Origin: Oxalobacteraceae bacterium
GTDB lineage: Bacteria; Pseudomonadota; Gammaproteobacteria; Burkholderiales; Burkholderiaceae_D
DNA length: 50,180 bases
Assembly: GCA_021768485.1 (NCBI GenBank)
Contig: JAIZVZ010000021.1
Location: 1 to 50,180 of the forward strand
Reading direction: 5' to 3'
Shown piece by piece: positions 16,930 through 24,627 of the stretch. Every line of letters begins with the position of its first letter. The stretch's first letter is position 1. Under the pieces are notes generated by a model. The model was not told where the DNA came from. It saw only the letters and a program-made list of their open reading frames with translations, and ran no database searches. The position numbers were made by a program, and so were the translations under genes.

Positions 16930-17478
16930 ATGCACCACAGTGAGGAAACGGGCGTGCCCGGCGCCGTGCCGATTGGCGGCCTGCACCATTTCGCCTACCG
17001 TTGCCGCGATGCCGAAGAGACGCGCCATTTTTATGAAGACGTGCTCGGTTTGCCGCTGTTTCATTACATCCGCGCCGATGTGGTGCCGTCGACCGGTGAA
17101 TATTGTCCTTATGTGCACATCTTCTTTCGCATGAACGATGGCTCTTGCCTGGCGTTTTTCGACCTCGGCGACGACCGGGCAGCGGCGCCGTCGCCGAACA
17201 CCCCGGCCTGGGTCAATCATGTCGCACTCAAGGTCGATGGCGTCGACCAGCTCGAAGCGATGAAGGCGCGTTTGCAGGCGCACGGCATTACGGTGCTCGG
17301 CGTGACCGACCACCGGGTGTTCCGTTCGATTTATTTTTTCGATCCGAACGGCATCCGCCTTGAATTGTGCGCGCAACTGGCGCCGCCGGCGCAGATGCAG
17401 GCCGAGTCGCTCGGCTTGCGGCAAAAAATCGACGACTGGAGCGCTGAAAAGGCCCGCAGACGGGCCGCCGGGCCCTAA
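16930..17478 (+). CDS. VOC-superfamily (glyoxalase/dioxygenase-like) protein
   Basis: A 182-residue protein with the paired beta-alpha-beta-beta-beta modules of the vicinal oxygen chelate superfamily. The metal-ligand positions are likely H21/H22 in GGLHHFAYRC, H98 in WVNHVALKV and a Glu in GIRLELC near residue 151. Such folds serve in glyoxalases, extradiol dioxygenases and antibiotic-resistance proteins; no substrate can be read from the sequence. AAAGGAG precedes the ATG. It is 45 bases after the FAH-family gene, so the two may be co-transcribed and act on related compounds. Confidence 0.85.
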   Translation: MHHSEETGVPGAVPIGGLHHFAYRCRDAEETRHFYEDVLGLPLFHYIRADVVPSTGEYCPYVHIFFRMNDGSCLAFFDLGDDRAAAPSPNTPAWVNHVALKVDGVDQLEAMKARLQAHGITVLGVTDHRVFRSIYFFDPNGIRLELCAQLAPPAQMQAESLGLRQKIDDWSAEKARRRAAGP

Positions 17479-17557
17479 ACGATTGCAGGCCTGTCGTGCA
17501 AGCACGTTTTTTCATGGATAATAGTCCTTTGTTTTTCAACAATAATGGGGAATCAAC

Positions 17558-19639
17558 ATGAAAATACGCCAGTTTCTGGCCGCTGCCGCATTGGGCGCCC
17601 TGGCTGCTGTGCCTGCATTGTCTGCCACCGCCGCCCAGGGGGCAGCGCGCGGCTTTACCATCGACGATCTGGTGCGTCTGGAACGGGTCGGCAGTCCGGC
17701 CCTCTCGCCCGACGCCACACGCCTGGTCTACACGGTGCGCACCACCGACATGGACAAGAACCGCGGCCATACCGAATTGTGGCTGCTCGATTTGCGCACG
17801 CCCGGCGCCCAGCCGCAGCAATTGACCAAGAGCGCCGCCAACAGCACGGCGCCGGTCTGGAGCCCGGCCGGCGACGCCATTTTCTATCTCTCGACCGCGT
17901 CGGGTTCGTCGCAGCTGTGGCGCTTGCCGCTGGCCGCCGGCGCCGCGCAACAGGTTTCCGACTTGCCGCGCGACATAGACAATTTCCGGCTGTCGCCAAA
18001 GGGGGACCGGATCGCCTTTTCGAGCGCGGTCTTTCGCGATTGCGCCGACCTCGCCTGCAGCAAGCAGCGTCAGGACGACAAGGCCAAGATCAAGGCCTCT
18101 GGCCGCGAATTCAATCAGCTGTTCGTGCGTCACTGGGATACCTGGTCCGATGGCACGCGCAACGTGCTGTATACGGCCAGCCTCGATGCCGGCGCTCGCC
18201 TGATTGGCGCGCCGCTGAGCCTGTCCGGCTCGCTTGACGCCGACGTGTCGTCCAAGCCGAATGGCGACGAGAACGATTACCAGTTCAGCCCGGACGGCAA
18301 GAGCGTGGTCTTTTCCGCGCGCGTAGCCGGCAAGAGTGAAGCGTGGTCGACCAATTTCGACTTGTACCTGGTGGCGGCCGACGGCAGCAGCGCGCCGCGC
18401 AACCTGACCGCCGAAAATCCGGCCTGGGATGCGCATCCCGTGTTTTCGCCCGATGGCCGCACGCTGGCCTATACGGCCATGAGCAAGCCCGGCTTTGAAG
18501 CCGACCGCTTTCATCTGGTGCTGATGGATGTGGCGAGCGGCAAGAAGCGTTTGCTGGCCGATAAATGGGACCGCTCGGTCAGCGATTTTGCCTGGACCGA
18601 TGACGGCAAGACGCTGTATGCGAGCGCCGAAGACCTCGGCCAGCATCGTTTGTTCGCCATCGATGTCGCCAGCGGCGCGGTCAAGGCCCTGACCGGCGAC
18701 GGCGCCGTGGCGCAATTTGCGCTGCGCGGCCAGACCTTGATCGTGGCGCAGGCCAATCTGGCTGCCAGCGCACAACTGTTCTCGGTAGCCGCAGACGGCC
18801 GCATGACGCAGTTGACCCATCTGAACGAGAGCGCCCTGGCCGATGTGCGCTTCGGCCAGTTCGAGCAGTTTTCCTTTGCCGGCGCCAAGGGCGAGACCGT
18901 GCATGGCTACGTGATGAAACCGTGGAATGCCGTGCCTGGCCAGAAGTATCCGATCGCTTTCCTGGTCCACGGCGGCCCGCAAGGTTCGTTCGGCAATGCC
19001 TGGAGCTATCGCTGGAATCCGCAAGTCTATGCCGGCGCCGGTTATGGCGTGGTATTCATCGACTTCCACGGTTCGACCGGCTATGGCCAGGCCTTTACCG
19101 ATTCGATCAGCGGCGACTGGGGCGGCAAGCCGCTGGTCGACCTGAAAAAAGGGATGGCGGCAGCGGTCAAGAAATATCCATGGCTGGACCGCGACCATGC
19201 TTGCGCGCTCGGCGCGTCGTATGGCGGTTATATGATGAACTGGATTCAGGGTAACTGGCCCGATGGCTTCCGCTGCATCGTCAACCATGCCGGTGTATTC
19301 GATAACCGCGCCATGTATTATTCGACCGAAGAACTGTGGTTTAACGAATGGGAAAATGGCGGCACCTATTACAATGCCGCCGCCAAGCATGAAAAATTCA
19401 ATCCGGTGAACTTTGTCACCAAATGGAAGACGCCGATGCTGGTGATCCAGGGGGAGAAAGATTTCCGTATTCCATATACACAATCGTTGTCGGCATTTAC
19501 TGCGCTGCAACGGCGCGGCATCGAAAGCAAATTGTTGATGTTTCCGGATGAAAATCATCACATCTTGAAACCTGCCAATTCCGTGTTGTGGCACAAGACG
19601 GTACTCGATTGGCTCGATCAGCATTTGAAGAGCAATTAA
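17558..19639 (+). CDS. Secreted S9-family prolyl oligopeptidase-like peptidase
   Basis: A 693-residue protein with a signal peptide (basic MKIRQ, hydrophobic 6-26, likely cut after ATA or AQG). A beta-propeller region (about residues 40-420) carries TolB-like SPDGKSVVFSAR and SPDGRTLAYTA repeats. A C-terminal alpha/beta-hydrolase domain follows. The triad is visible as Ser in GASYGGYM (about 553), Asp in GEKDFRIP (about 635) and His in DENHHI (about 665). This S9C/dipeptidyl-peptidase-like layout suggests an exopeptidase or oligopeptidase in the periplasm. It stands alone and ends at a strong terminator. Confidence 0.93.
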   Translation: MKIRQFLAAAALGALAAVPALSATAAQGAARGFTIDDLVRLERVGSPALSPDATRLVYTVRTTDMDKNRGHTELWLLDLRTPGAQPQQLTKSAANSTAPVWSPAGDAIFYLSTASGSSQLWRLPLAAGAAQQVSDLPRDIDNFRLSPKGDRIAFSSAVFRDCADLACSKQRQDDKAKIKASGREFNQLFVRHWDTWSDGTRNVLYTASLDAGARLIGAPLSLSGSLDADVSSKPNGDENDYQFSPDGKSVVFSARVAGKSEAWSTNFDLYLVAADGSSAPRNLTAENPAWDAHPVFSPDGRTLAYTAMSKPGFEADRFHLVLMDVASGKKRLLADKWDRSVSDFAWTDDGKTLYASAEDLGQHRLFAIDVASGAVKALTGDGAVAQFALRGQTLIVAQANLAASAQLFSVAADGRMTQLTHLNESALADVRFGQFEQFSFAGAKGETVHGYVMKPWNAVPGQKYPIAFLVHGGPQGSFGNAWSYRWNPQVYAGAGYGVVFIDFHGSTGYGQAFTDSISGDWGGKPLVDLKKGMAAAVKKYPWLDRDHACALGASYGGYMMNWIQGNWPDGFRCIVNHAGVFDNRAMYYSTEELWFNEWENGGTYYNAAAKHEKFNPVNFVTKWKTPMLVIQGEKDFRIPYTQSLSAFTALQRRGIESKLLMFPDENHHILKPANSVLWHKTVLDWLDQHLKSN

Positions 19640-19660
19640 ATTTCATTGCTGGCATCAATA

Positions 19661-19690
19661 AAAAAGGGTTCGCACTGGCGAACCCTTTTT
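19661..19690 (+). terminator. Terminator after the S9 peptidase gene
   Basis: AAAAAGGGTTCGC and its complement flank an ACTG loop, followed by a run of T, 21 bases beyond the stop. The A-run on the other side means it could also stop transcription from the convergent diguanylate cyclase gene. Confidence 0.92.
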
Positions 19691-19737
19691 TTATGCCGCC
19701 GCCATCCGACGATAAATGGCATCAGGCATTAAACTCT

Positions 19738-21327
19738 TCAGTCGGCGGCCACGACCCGGTTCTTGCCGGTCTGTTTGGCCTTGTACATCGCCTGGTCGGC
19801 GCGCTTGACCAGGCTTAGCTGATCTTCATCGGGGCCGCGCAAGGCGACGCCGGCACTGAAGGTGATGAGCAGCTTTTCATTTTCATGCATGAAGAAATGC
19901 TTGGTCAATTCGCGCTGCACGCGCGTCATGGTGGTGACGGCCGTTTCCAGCGTAGTTTCCGGCAACAGGATCAGGAATTCTTCGCCGCCGTAGCGGGCAA
20001 TGACGTCGATCGCGCGCAGCGTATCCTTGACGATCCGCACCAGATGCTTGAGCGCGCCGTCGCCGGCCAGATGGCCATGGGTGTCGTTGAGGCGCTTGAA
20101 GTCGTCGAGGTCGAGCATGGCCACGCACAGCGGCGTGCCGCGGCGTGTGGCGCGCGCACTCTCGCGCTCGAAGACGTCGTCGAGGCCGCGCCGATTCAGG
20201 CTGCCGGTCAGCTGGTCTTCGCGCACCATTTCGCTCATGTGCTTGAGCTTGGCTTCGAGCGTGTGGATGCGCGCTTCGGCTTCTTCGGCTTCCTGTTTGG
20301 CTGCAATCATCTTGTCGCGCGAACTGAGTACTTCGGACTGCACCAGGCGCGTTTCATGCAAGACTTCATCTAGCACCAGATGCAATTCCTTGATGTCGGA
20401 CGTACGGCGGATTTTTTCGGAATAAGTCCCCATCTTTTCGTGGAAATCGCCGGTGCTGGTGGCAATCGTGCCGAGCCGGTCGATGAAGGTCATCATCATG
20501 TTCTTGAGCGTGGTGCGGGCGTCGCTGATGCTGTGCTTGATCTTGCCCTGCTTGAAAATGACTTCTTTCAGGCTGCGCGTGGCGTCTTCGAGCGCGCGCG
20601 AATCGACCGGGCCGGAAATCAGGTCTTGCACCACATCGATCTGGCCGCGCAGCCAGCTGTCGTCATCGAGTAATTCGGTAATATTTTCCAGCAGCAAACG
20701 GAACAGGCGCATCAGCAATTCCTGCTGTTCGGCCGTGTCGCCGCTCTTGATTTCGATATCGTAGCAAAGCTGTTTGAGGCGGATTGAAATATCGTTCAAT
20801 TCCGTTTCGGTATTGGCTTGCTTGATGGCCGCCCCCAGTGCTTCGGCATCGGCCGCCAGTTGCGGTTTGTCGTGCAATAGCGAGGCGACGGCGAAATTGA
20901 GCGAGCGCGACAGCATGTCGCGCATCATTTTCATTTGCTGGTCTTCGGACGGCGGCAGCAAGCTGTCGGACAGGCTGGGTTTTTTATTGTAGCGTTCGGC
21001 GATCTGGTTCAGCGACTTGCCGAAGCTGTCCCAGTCGCGCGCCTTGTGGGCCCGGTTCAGGCGCGTGCCGAAATCGGCCAGGTCGCTTGGCGCGCCGCGC
21101 ACCGTCTGGATGAAGGCCGCCAGCATTTTTTCGGCGCCGTCGTCTGGAACTGCGGCCAGGGCCGGACTGTCTTCGGGCGTGGCTGGCGTCTCGGGCAAGC
21201 CGGCGACTTCATTGTAAATACTGCGATAGGCGTCCGGCGTCGGTGCAATGCGCCGACTTGCCAGGCGTTTGAAAGCTTCGCGTGCGATTTCTGCCGGGTT
21301 CATTGCCGGATCATTCATACCTGTCAT
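19738..21327 (-). CDS. GGDEF diguanylate cyclase
   Basis: A 529-residue cytoplasmic protein. An alpha-helical N-terminal two thirds (residues about 40-350) includes a coiled-coil stretch just before the catalytic domain (KQEAEEAEARIHTLEAKLKH). A GGDEF domain follows from about 365. The active site reads GGEEF (about 447-451), and RAID five residues before it is an intact RxxD inhibitory site, so an active, product-inhibited cyclic-di-GMP synthase is expected. No membrane segment or recognised sensor is visible. It is convergent with the S9 peptidase and about 250 bases from the NarL-type regulator. Confidence 0.94.
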   Translation of the reverse strand: MTGMNDPAMNPAEIAREAFKRLASRRIAPTPDAYRSIYNEVAGLPETPATPEDSPALAAVPDDGAEKMLAAFIQTVRGAPSDLADFGTRLNRAHKARDWDSFGKSLNQIAERYNKKPSLSDSLLPPSEDQQMKMMRDMLSRSLNFAVASLLHDKPQLAADAEALGAAIKQANTETELNDISIRLKQLCYDIEIKSGDTAEQQELLMRLFRLLLENITELLDDDSWLRGQIDVVQDLISGPVDSRALEDATRSLKEVIFKQGKIKHSISDARTTLKNMMMTFIDRLGTIATSTGDFHEKMGTYSEKIRRTSDIKELHLVLDEVLHETRLVQSEVLSSRDKMIAAKQEAEEAEARIHTLEAKLKHMSEMVREDQLTGSLNRRGLDDVFERESARATRRGTPLCVAMLDLDDFKRLNDTHGHLAGDGALKHLVRIVKDTLRAIDVIARYGGEEFLILLPETTLETAVTTMTRVQRELTKHFFMHENEKLLITFSAGVALRGPDEDQLSLVKRADQAMYKAKQTGKNRVVAAD

Positions 21328-21476
21328 CTCGCCAGTTTATTTGTTGCCGATGTCCCGGATTGTCGGGTGTTTTTTGCGACCTTGCCTTGTTTGCGCCCAT
21401 CGCTTGCGATGCCAATGCGGGGCCGTGCCGGTGCAAAAAAAGGGAAGGATGGTAGCCTGCTTTTGTTAAATGCGGT

Positions 21477-21499
21477 GTTTCTATTCGTAAAATAGAAAC
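21477..21499. other. Dyad symmetry upstream of the diguanylate cyclase
   Basis: GTTTCTATT-CGTAA-AATAGAAAC is a perfect 9-bp inverted repeat in the 250-base gap between the cyclase start (21327) and the response-regulator stop (21580). It lacks a T-run, so it suits an operator or a weak terminator. The rest of the gap shows nothing else I can support. Confidence 0.4.
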
Positions 21500-21579
21500 C
21501 ATTTTATGCAAAAAGTTGATTAAATGAAATACTTAATGCAACGTTTTTACTGCGGCTGATCTCTGTCTATCCTGAATGT

Positions 21580-22230
21580 TCAATCTTCTGTCAATTTGTT
21601 CTTGATCGCATAATGTGTCAGTTCGGCGCTATTTTTCAGTTTCATCTTGACCAGCAGGCGCGACCGGTATTCGCTGACAGTTTTGACGGAAAGCGATAAT
21701 TCGCTGGCGATGGTGCCGACGGTCTTGCCTGATGCAATCATCAACAGCGTTTGATATTCGCGATCCGACAATGCTTCGTGCGGTGCGATTTCGTGATCGT
21801 CATGGATTTGATTGGCCAACTCTTGTGCCAGCGCAACGCTGATATATTTCATGCCGGCGGCGACTTGTCTGATTGCATTGACCAGTTCGCGCGGGGCACT
21901 TTGTTTGTTCAGATAGCCCGAGGCGCCGGCCTTCAGTGAACGGATCGCATACTGGTCTTCACGGTGCATCGACAGCATCAGTACCGCCAGCGCCGGATTT
22001 TCCTTTTTGATTTGCTTGAGGATTTCGATGCCGCTACGGTCGGGCATCGAGATGTCGAGCAATAAGACCTGGCAATTGCCTTTGCGTGCGATCTTGATCG
22101 CATCGAGGCCGTTTTCGGCTTCGCCGGCCACCATGATGTCGCGCGTGTCGGCCAGGATCTGCTTGAGGCCCTCACGGACGATGGCATGATCGTCTGCAAC
22201 CAAGACCTTGATGATGGTTTTTTCTGTCAT
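21580..22230 (-). CDS. NarL/FixJ-family response regulator
   Basis: A 216-residue two-domain regulator. The receiver domain (about 7-125) has the acidic pair ADDH at 12-15, phospho-acceptor Asp59 in LLLDISMPDRSG, and a conserved Lys in the LKAGASGYLNK segment near 105-115. A LuxR-type helix-turn-helix (about 150-210, LSDREYQTLLMIASGKTVGTIASELSLSVKTVSEYRSRL) follows. It is encoded 26 bases after a histidine kinase gene and is surely its partner. Targets are unknown; the diguanylate cyclase next door is a possible one. Confidence 0.94.
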   Translation of the reverse strand: MTEKTIIKVLVADDHAIVREGLKQILADTRDIMVAGEAENGLDAIKIARKGNCQVLLLDISMPDRSGIEILKQIKKENPALAVLMLSMHREDQYAIRSLKAGASGYLNKQSAPRELVNAIRQVAAGMKYISVALAQELANQIHDDHEIAPHEALSDREYQTLLMIASGKTVGTIASELSLSVKTVSEYRSRLLVKMKLKNSAELTHYAIKNKLTED

Positions 22231-22256
22231 TCTTTCGGCGTGTTATTTTAAAAATA

Positions 22257-23723
22257 TTATTGCTGCGGCCAGGCCGCAGCCTCATTATCGCTCGCCTGCG
22301 CGTTATTGAGCGCAATTTTGATCGAGACGACCGAACCGGAGCCGACCGCGCGTGCGATGCGGACCGTGCCGCCGAGCGCCCGGGCCCGTTCCTGCATGCC
22401 GCGAATGCCGAACGAGGCCGGTTTGCGGCGGTCGGCAGGATTGATGCCGCAGCCATTATCGCTGACTTGCAGCTTGAGATGGTTGTGCGAACAGCTTAGC
22501 CGCACCTCGACGCGGGTGGCGCCGGCATGCTTGGCGATATTGGTCAGGGCTTCCTGGAAAATGCGGAACAGGGCGGTGGCGCGGTCGAGGTGCAGGGCGA
22601 CTTCCTTTCGATTCGAGGCGAAGCGGCACGGAATGCCCAGTTGCTTTTCCAGTTCGCTGGTCTGCCATTCGAGGGCGGCGACAATCCCGAGGTCGAGCAT
22701 GGAGGGCCGCAGGTCGAGCGAAATGCGGTGCGCGGCCTCGATCGTGCGGTCGACCAGTTGTTCGACATAATTGGCTTTGTCGGCCAGCGCCGCATCGCCG
22801 CCGGGCAAACGGCGTGTCAGCAAGGCCAGCGCCATTTTGATGGCCGTCAGATTGCCGCCGAGGTCGTCGTGGATTTCGCGCGCAATACGCGTGCGTTCCT
22901 GTTCCTTGATGCGCTCGATGTGGGCGCTCAATTCGGCCAGGCGCGCCCGGCTTTGCTTGATTTCCAGTTCTTCGTGCTTGCTTTGCGTGATATTGCTCAT
23001 GATGCCGTCCCACTGCACCCATGTGCCGGGGCCGCGATGCGGCGTGGCGCGCAGATTGATCCATTTGATGTCTTTCCAGGCATCGATCCAGATGCGGCCG
23101 GCCCAGTTCCAGCTATGCATGCCGGCCGCCGAGCTTGTCATCGCTTCGAGGAACGAGGGGCGGTCTTCCGCCAGGATCAGGTCCAGAAACAGCGCGGGCG
23201 CGGCAATGAGCTGCTCGCCGCTCAGGCCCAGCAGCGCCTGGCAGCCGTCGCTGAGGTAGCGGAAGGACAGGGTGTCGTCTTGCTGCAGCATTTGAAAGAC
23301 CAGACCCGGTGTGTGCGAAACGATGGTCTGGAAGCGCGATTCCGATTCGCCGAGCGCGGCCGCCGAGGCGCGCAGCGAACTCTGATCGTTGCCGACGGCG
23401 ATATAGACGCGGCTGTCCTGGCGTTCGTCGCGCGCCAGGCGCAATTGCAGCGGGTAGCTGCTGCCGTCGCGGCGTACATGATTTACTTGCAGGGTTTGCG
23501 AGACCGCGCCGTTTTCCAGATTTTGCAAGGCCAGCTTCATTGCCTCGCCGGCGCTCTCGTGCAGCAGGTCGAGCGGTGTCATGGCCGCCAGTTGCGTGCT
23601 GTCGTATTGCAGATTGTCGCGACCGGCGCGGCTGACTTCAAGAAAGCGCAGCGTGTTGCGGTCGAAGACATAAATCTCGGAAAACGCATGCTGCATGATG
23701 ACGGATAGCCATTCTTCATGCAT
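22257..23723 (-). CDS. NarL-partner sensor histidine kinase with PAS domains
   Basis: A 488-residue kinase when begun at the ATG at 23723; the open frame runs 73 codons further but that part looks non-coding. Two PAS-like regions (about 5-125 and 135-265) are followed by a HisKA_3 dimerisation helix with the phospho-acceptor His in RIAREIHDDLGGNL. The HATPase domain has N box EALTNIAKHAG, DNGCGI and GIRGMQERA. No membrane helix is seen, so it senses a cytoplasmic signal. It phosphorylates the response regulator encoded directly downstream. No haem or flavin ligand could be recognised. Confidence 0.92.
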   Translation of the reverse strand: MHEEWLSVIMQHAFSEIYVFDRNTLRFLEVSRAGRDNLQYDSTQLAAMTPLDLLHESAGEAMKLALQNLENGAVSQTLQVNHVRRDGSSYPLQLRLARDERQDSRVYIAVGNDQSSLRASAAALGESESRFQTIVSHTPGLVFQMLQQDDTLSFRYLSDGCQALLGLSGEQLIAAPALFLDLILAEDRPSFLEAMTSSAAGMHSWNWAGRIWIDAWKDIKWINLRATPHRGPGTWVQWDGIMSNITQSKHEELEIKQSRARLAELSAHIERIKEQERTRIAREIHDDLGGNLTAIKMALALLTRRLPGGDAALADKANYVEQLVDRTIEAAHRISLDLRPSMLDLGIVAALEWQTSELEKQLGIPCRFASNRKEVALHLDRATALFRIFQEALTNIAKHAGATRVEVRLSCSHNHLKLQVSDNGCGINPADRRKPASFGIRGMQERARALGGTVRIARAVGSGSVVSIKIALNNAQASDNEAAAWPQQ

Positions 23724-23980
23724 GGTGGGAGATCTTTCTGGCGAGGTCGCGCATGGGTCGAAAAACACCTGCCTGGCGGGGCCGGTAGCGTGAAAAATTA
23801 TGATGATTTTACGCGCAATTGCCGATTTAAGACGATCAAATTGTGCAAAAGCCAACAACTTGCGGCGAATGCGCAATGCGTGAAACGGTTGCCGCACGAT
23901 GGCGCGCCGGCCGTGCCCGAACCGGCCTCGAATATGGCGCAAATGTGTGTTGTTTAGCAGCGCAAGCGGCGCGCCGCCGT

Positions 23981-23986
23981 TACAAT
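23981..23986 (+). promoter_or_regulatory. -10 element of greB
   Basis: TACAAT ends seven bases before the greB ATG, which puts the predicted transcription start at the A of that ATG. There is no clear -35 or ribosome site. The spacer is very GC-rich and includes GGCGCGCC. The remaining gap to the kinase start (23724-23980) shows nothing else I can support. Confidence 0.5.
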
Positions 23987-23992
23987 AGCAAG

Positions 23993-24565
23993 ATGAATAA
24001 AGCTTTTGTAAAAGAACCCGATAGCGATGACGACGACGAGCTCGGCGCCGGCCTGCCGCCGATTCCGCCGGGCGCCAAAAACTACATCACGCCGGCCGGC
24101 TATCAGCGCATACGCAGCGAATTGCTGGAATTGATCGATGTCGACCGGCCGGAAGTGGTGCGGGTCGTGCATTGGGCCGCATCCAACGGCGACCGCTCTG
24201 AAAACGGCGACTATATCTACGGCAAGCGCCGCTTGCGTGAAATCGATCGCCGCATTCGTTTCCTGACCAAGCGTATGGATCTGGCCGAAGTGGTCGACCC
24301 CAGCGTGCACCACGGCTCGGACCAGGTATTTTTTGGGGCGACGGTCGAGTACGTCAATCAGGCCGGGCAGAGCCATACCGTCACCATTTGCGGGGTCGAC
24401 GAGTTCGATCCCTTGCGCGGCAAGATCAGCTGGGTCTCGCCGGTGGCGCGCGCGCTGACCAAGGCGCACGAGGGCGATGCGGTGACCTTGCACACGCCGT
24501 CCGGCGTCGAAGAACTGACGATTCTGTCGGTCAGCTACCCATCGCCCATGGACGCCGCCGGTTAA
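23993..24565 (+). CDS. greB: Transcription elongation factor GreB
   Basis: A 190-residue Gre factor. An acidic N-terminal extension (DSDDDDELG) precedes the coiled coil (about 30-105) with the family signature NGDRSENGDYIYGKRRL, whose acidic tip enters the RNA-polymerase channel. A C-terminal FKBP-like domain follows. Gre factors stimulate cleavage of backtracked RNA; the SENGDYIYGK form identifies GreB rather than GreA. The ATG has no ribosome site and coincides with the predicted transcription start. It is convergent with spoT, with a 62-base GC-rich gap. Confidence 0.95.
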   Translation: MNKAFVKEPDSDDDDELGAGLPPIPPGAKNYITPAGYQRIRSELLELIDVDRPEVVRVVHWAASNGDRSENGDYIYGKRRLREIDRRIRFLTKRMDLAEVVDPSVHHGSDQVFFGATVEYVNQAGQSHTVTICGVDEFDPLRGKISWVSPVARALTKAHEGDAVTLHTPSGVEELTILSVSYPSPMDAAG

Positions 24566-24627
24566 GGCCTGTGGCGGCACGGCATGGCGCGGCGCCCATG
24601 CTTCGTTCCCGTGGCCGGGCGGCGGCC

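Noticed and set aside
17495-17512. CGTGCAAGCACG followed by six T after the VOC gene
   Set aside because: The stem is only four or five pairs with a very tight loop, so I do not call it a terminator, though it may weakly act as one.
17288-19624. 778-codon minus-strand open frame opposite the S9 peptidase gene
   Set aside because: The plus strand encodes a complete peptidase with signal peptide and catalytic triad; the opposite frame is a codon-bias shadow.
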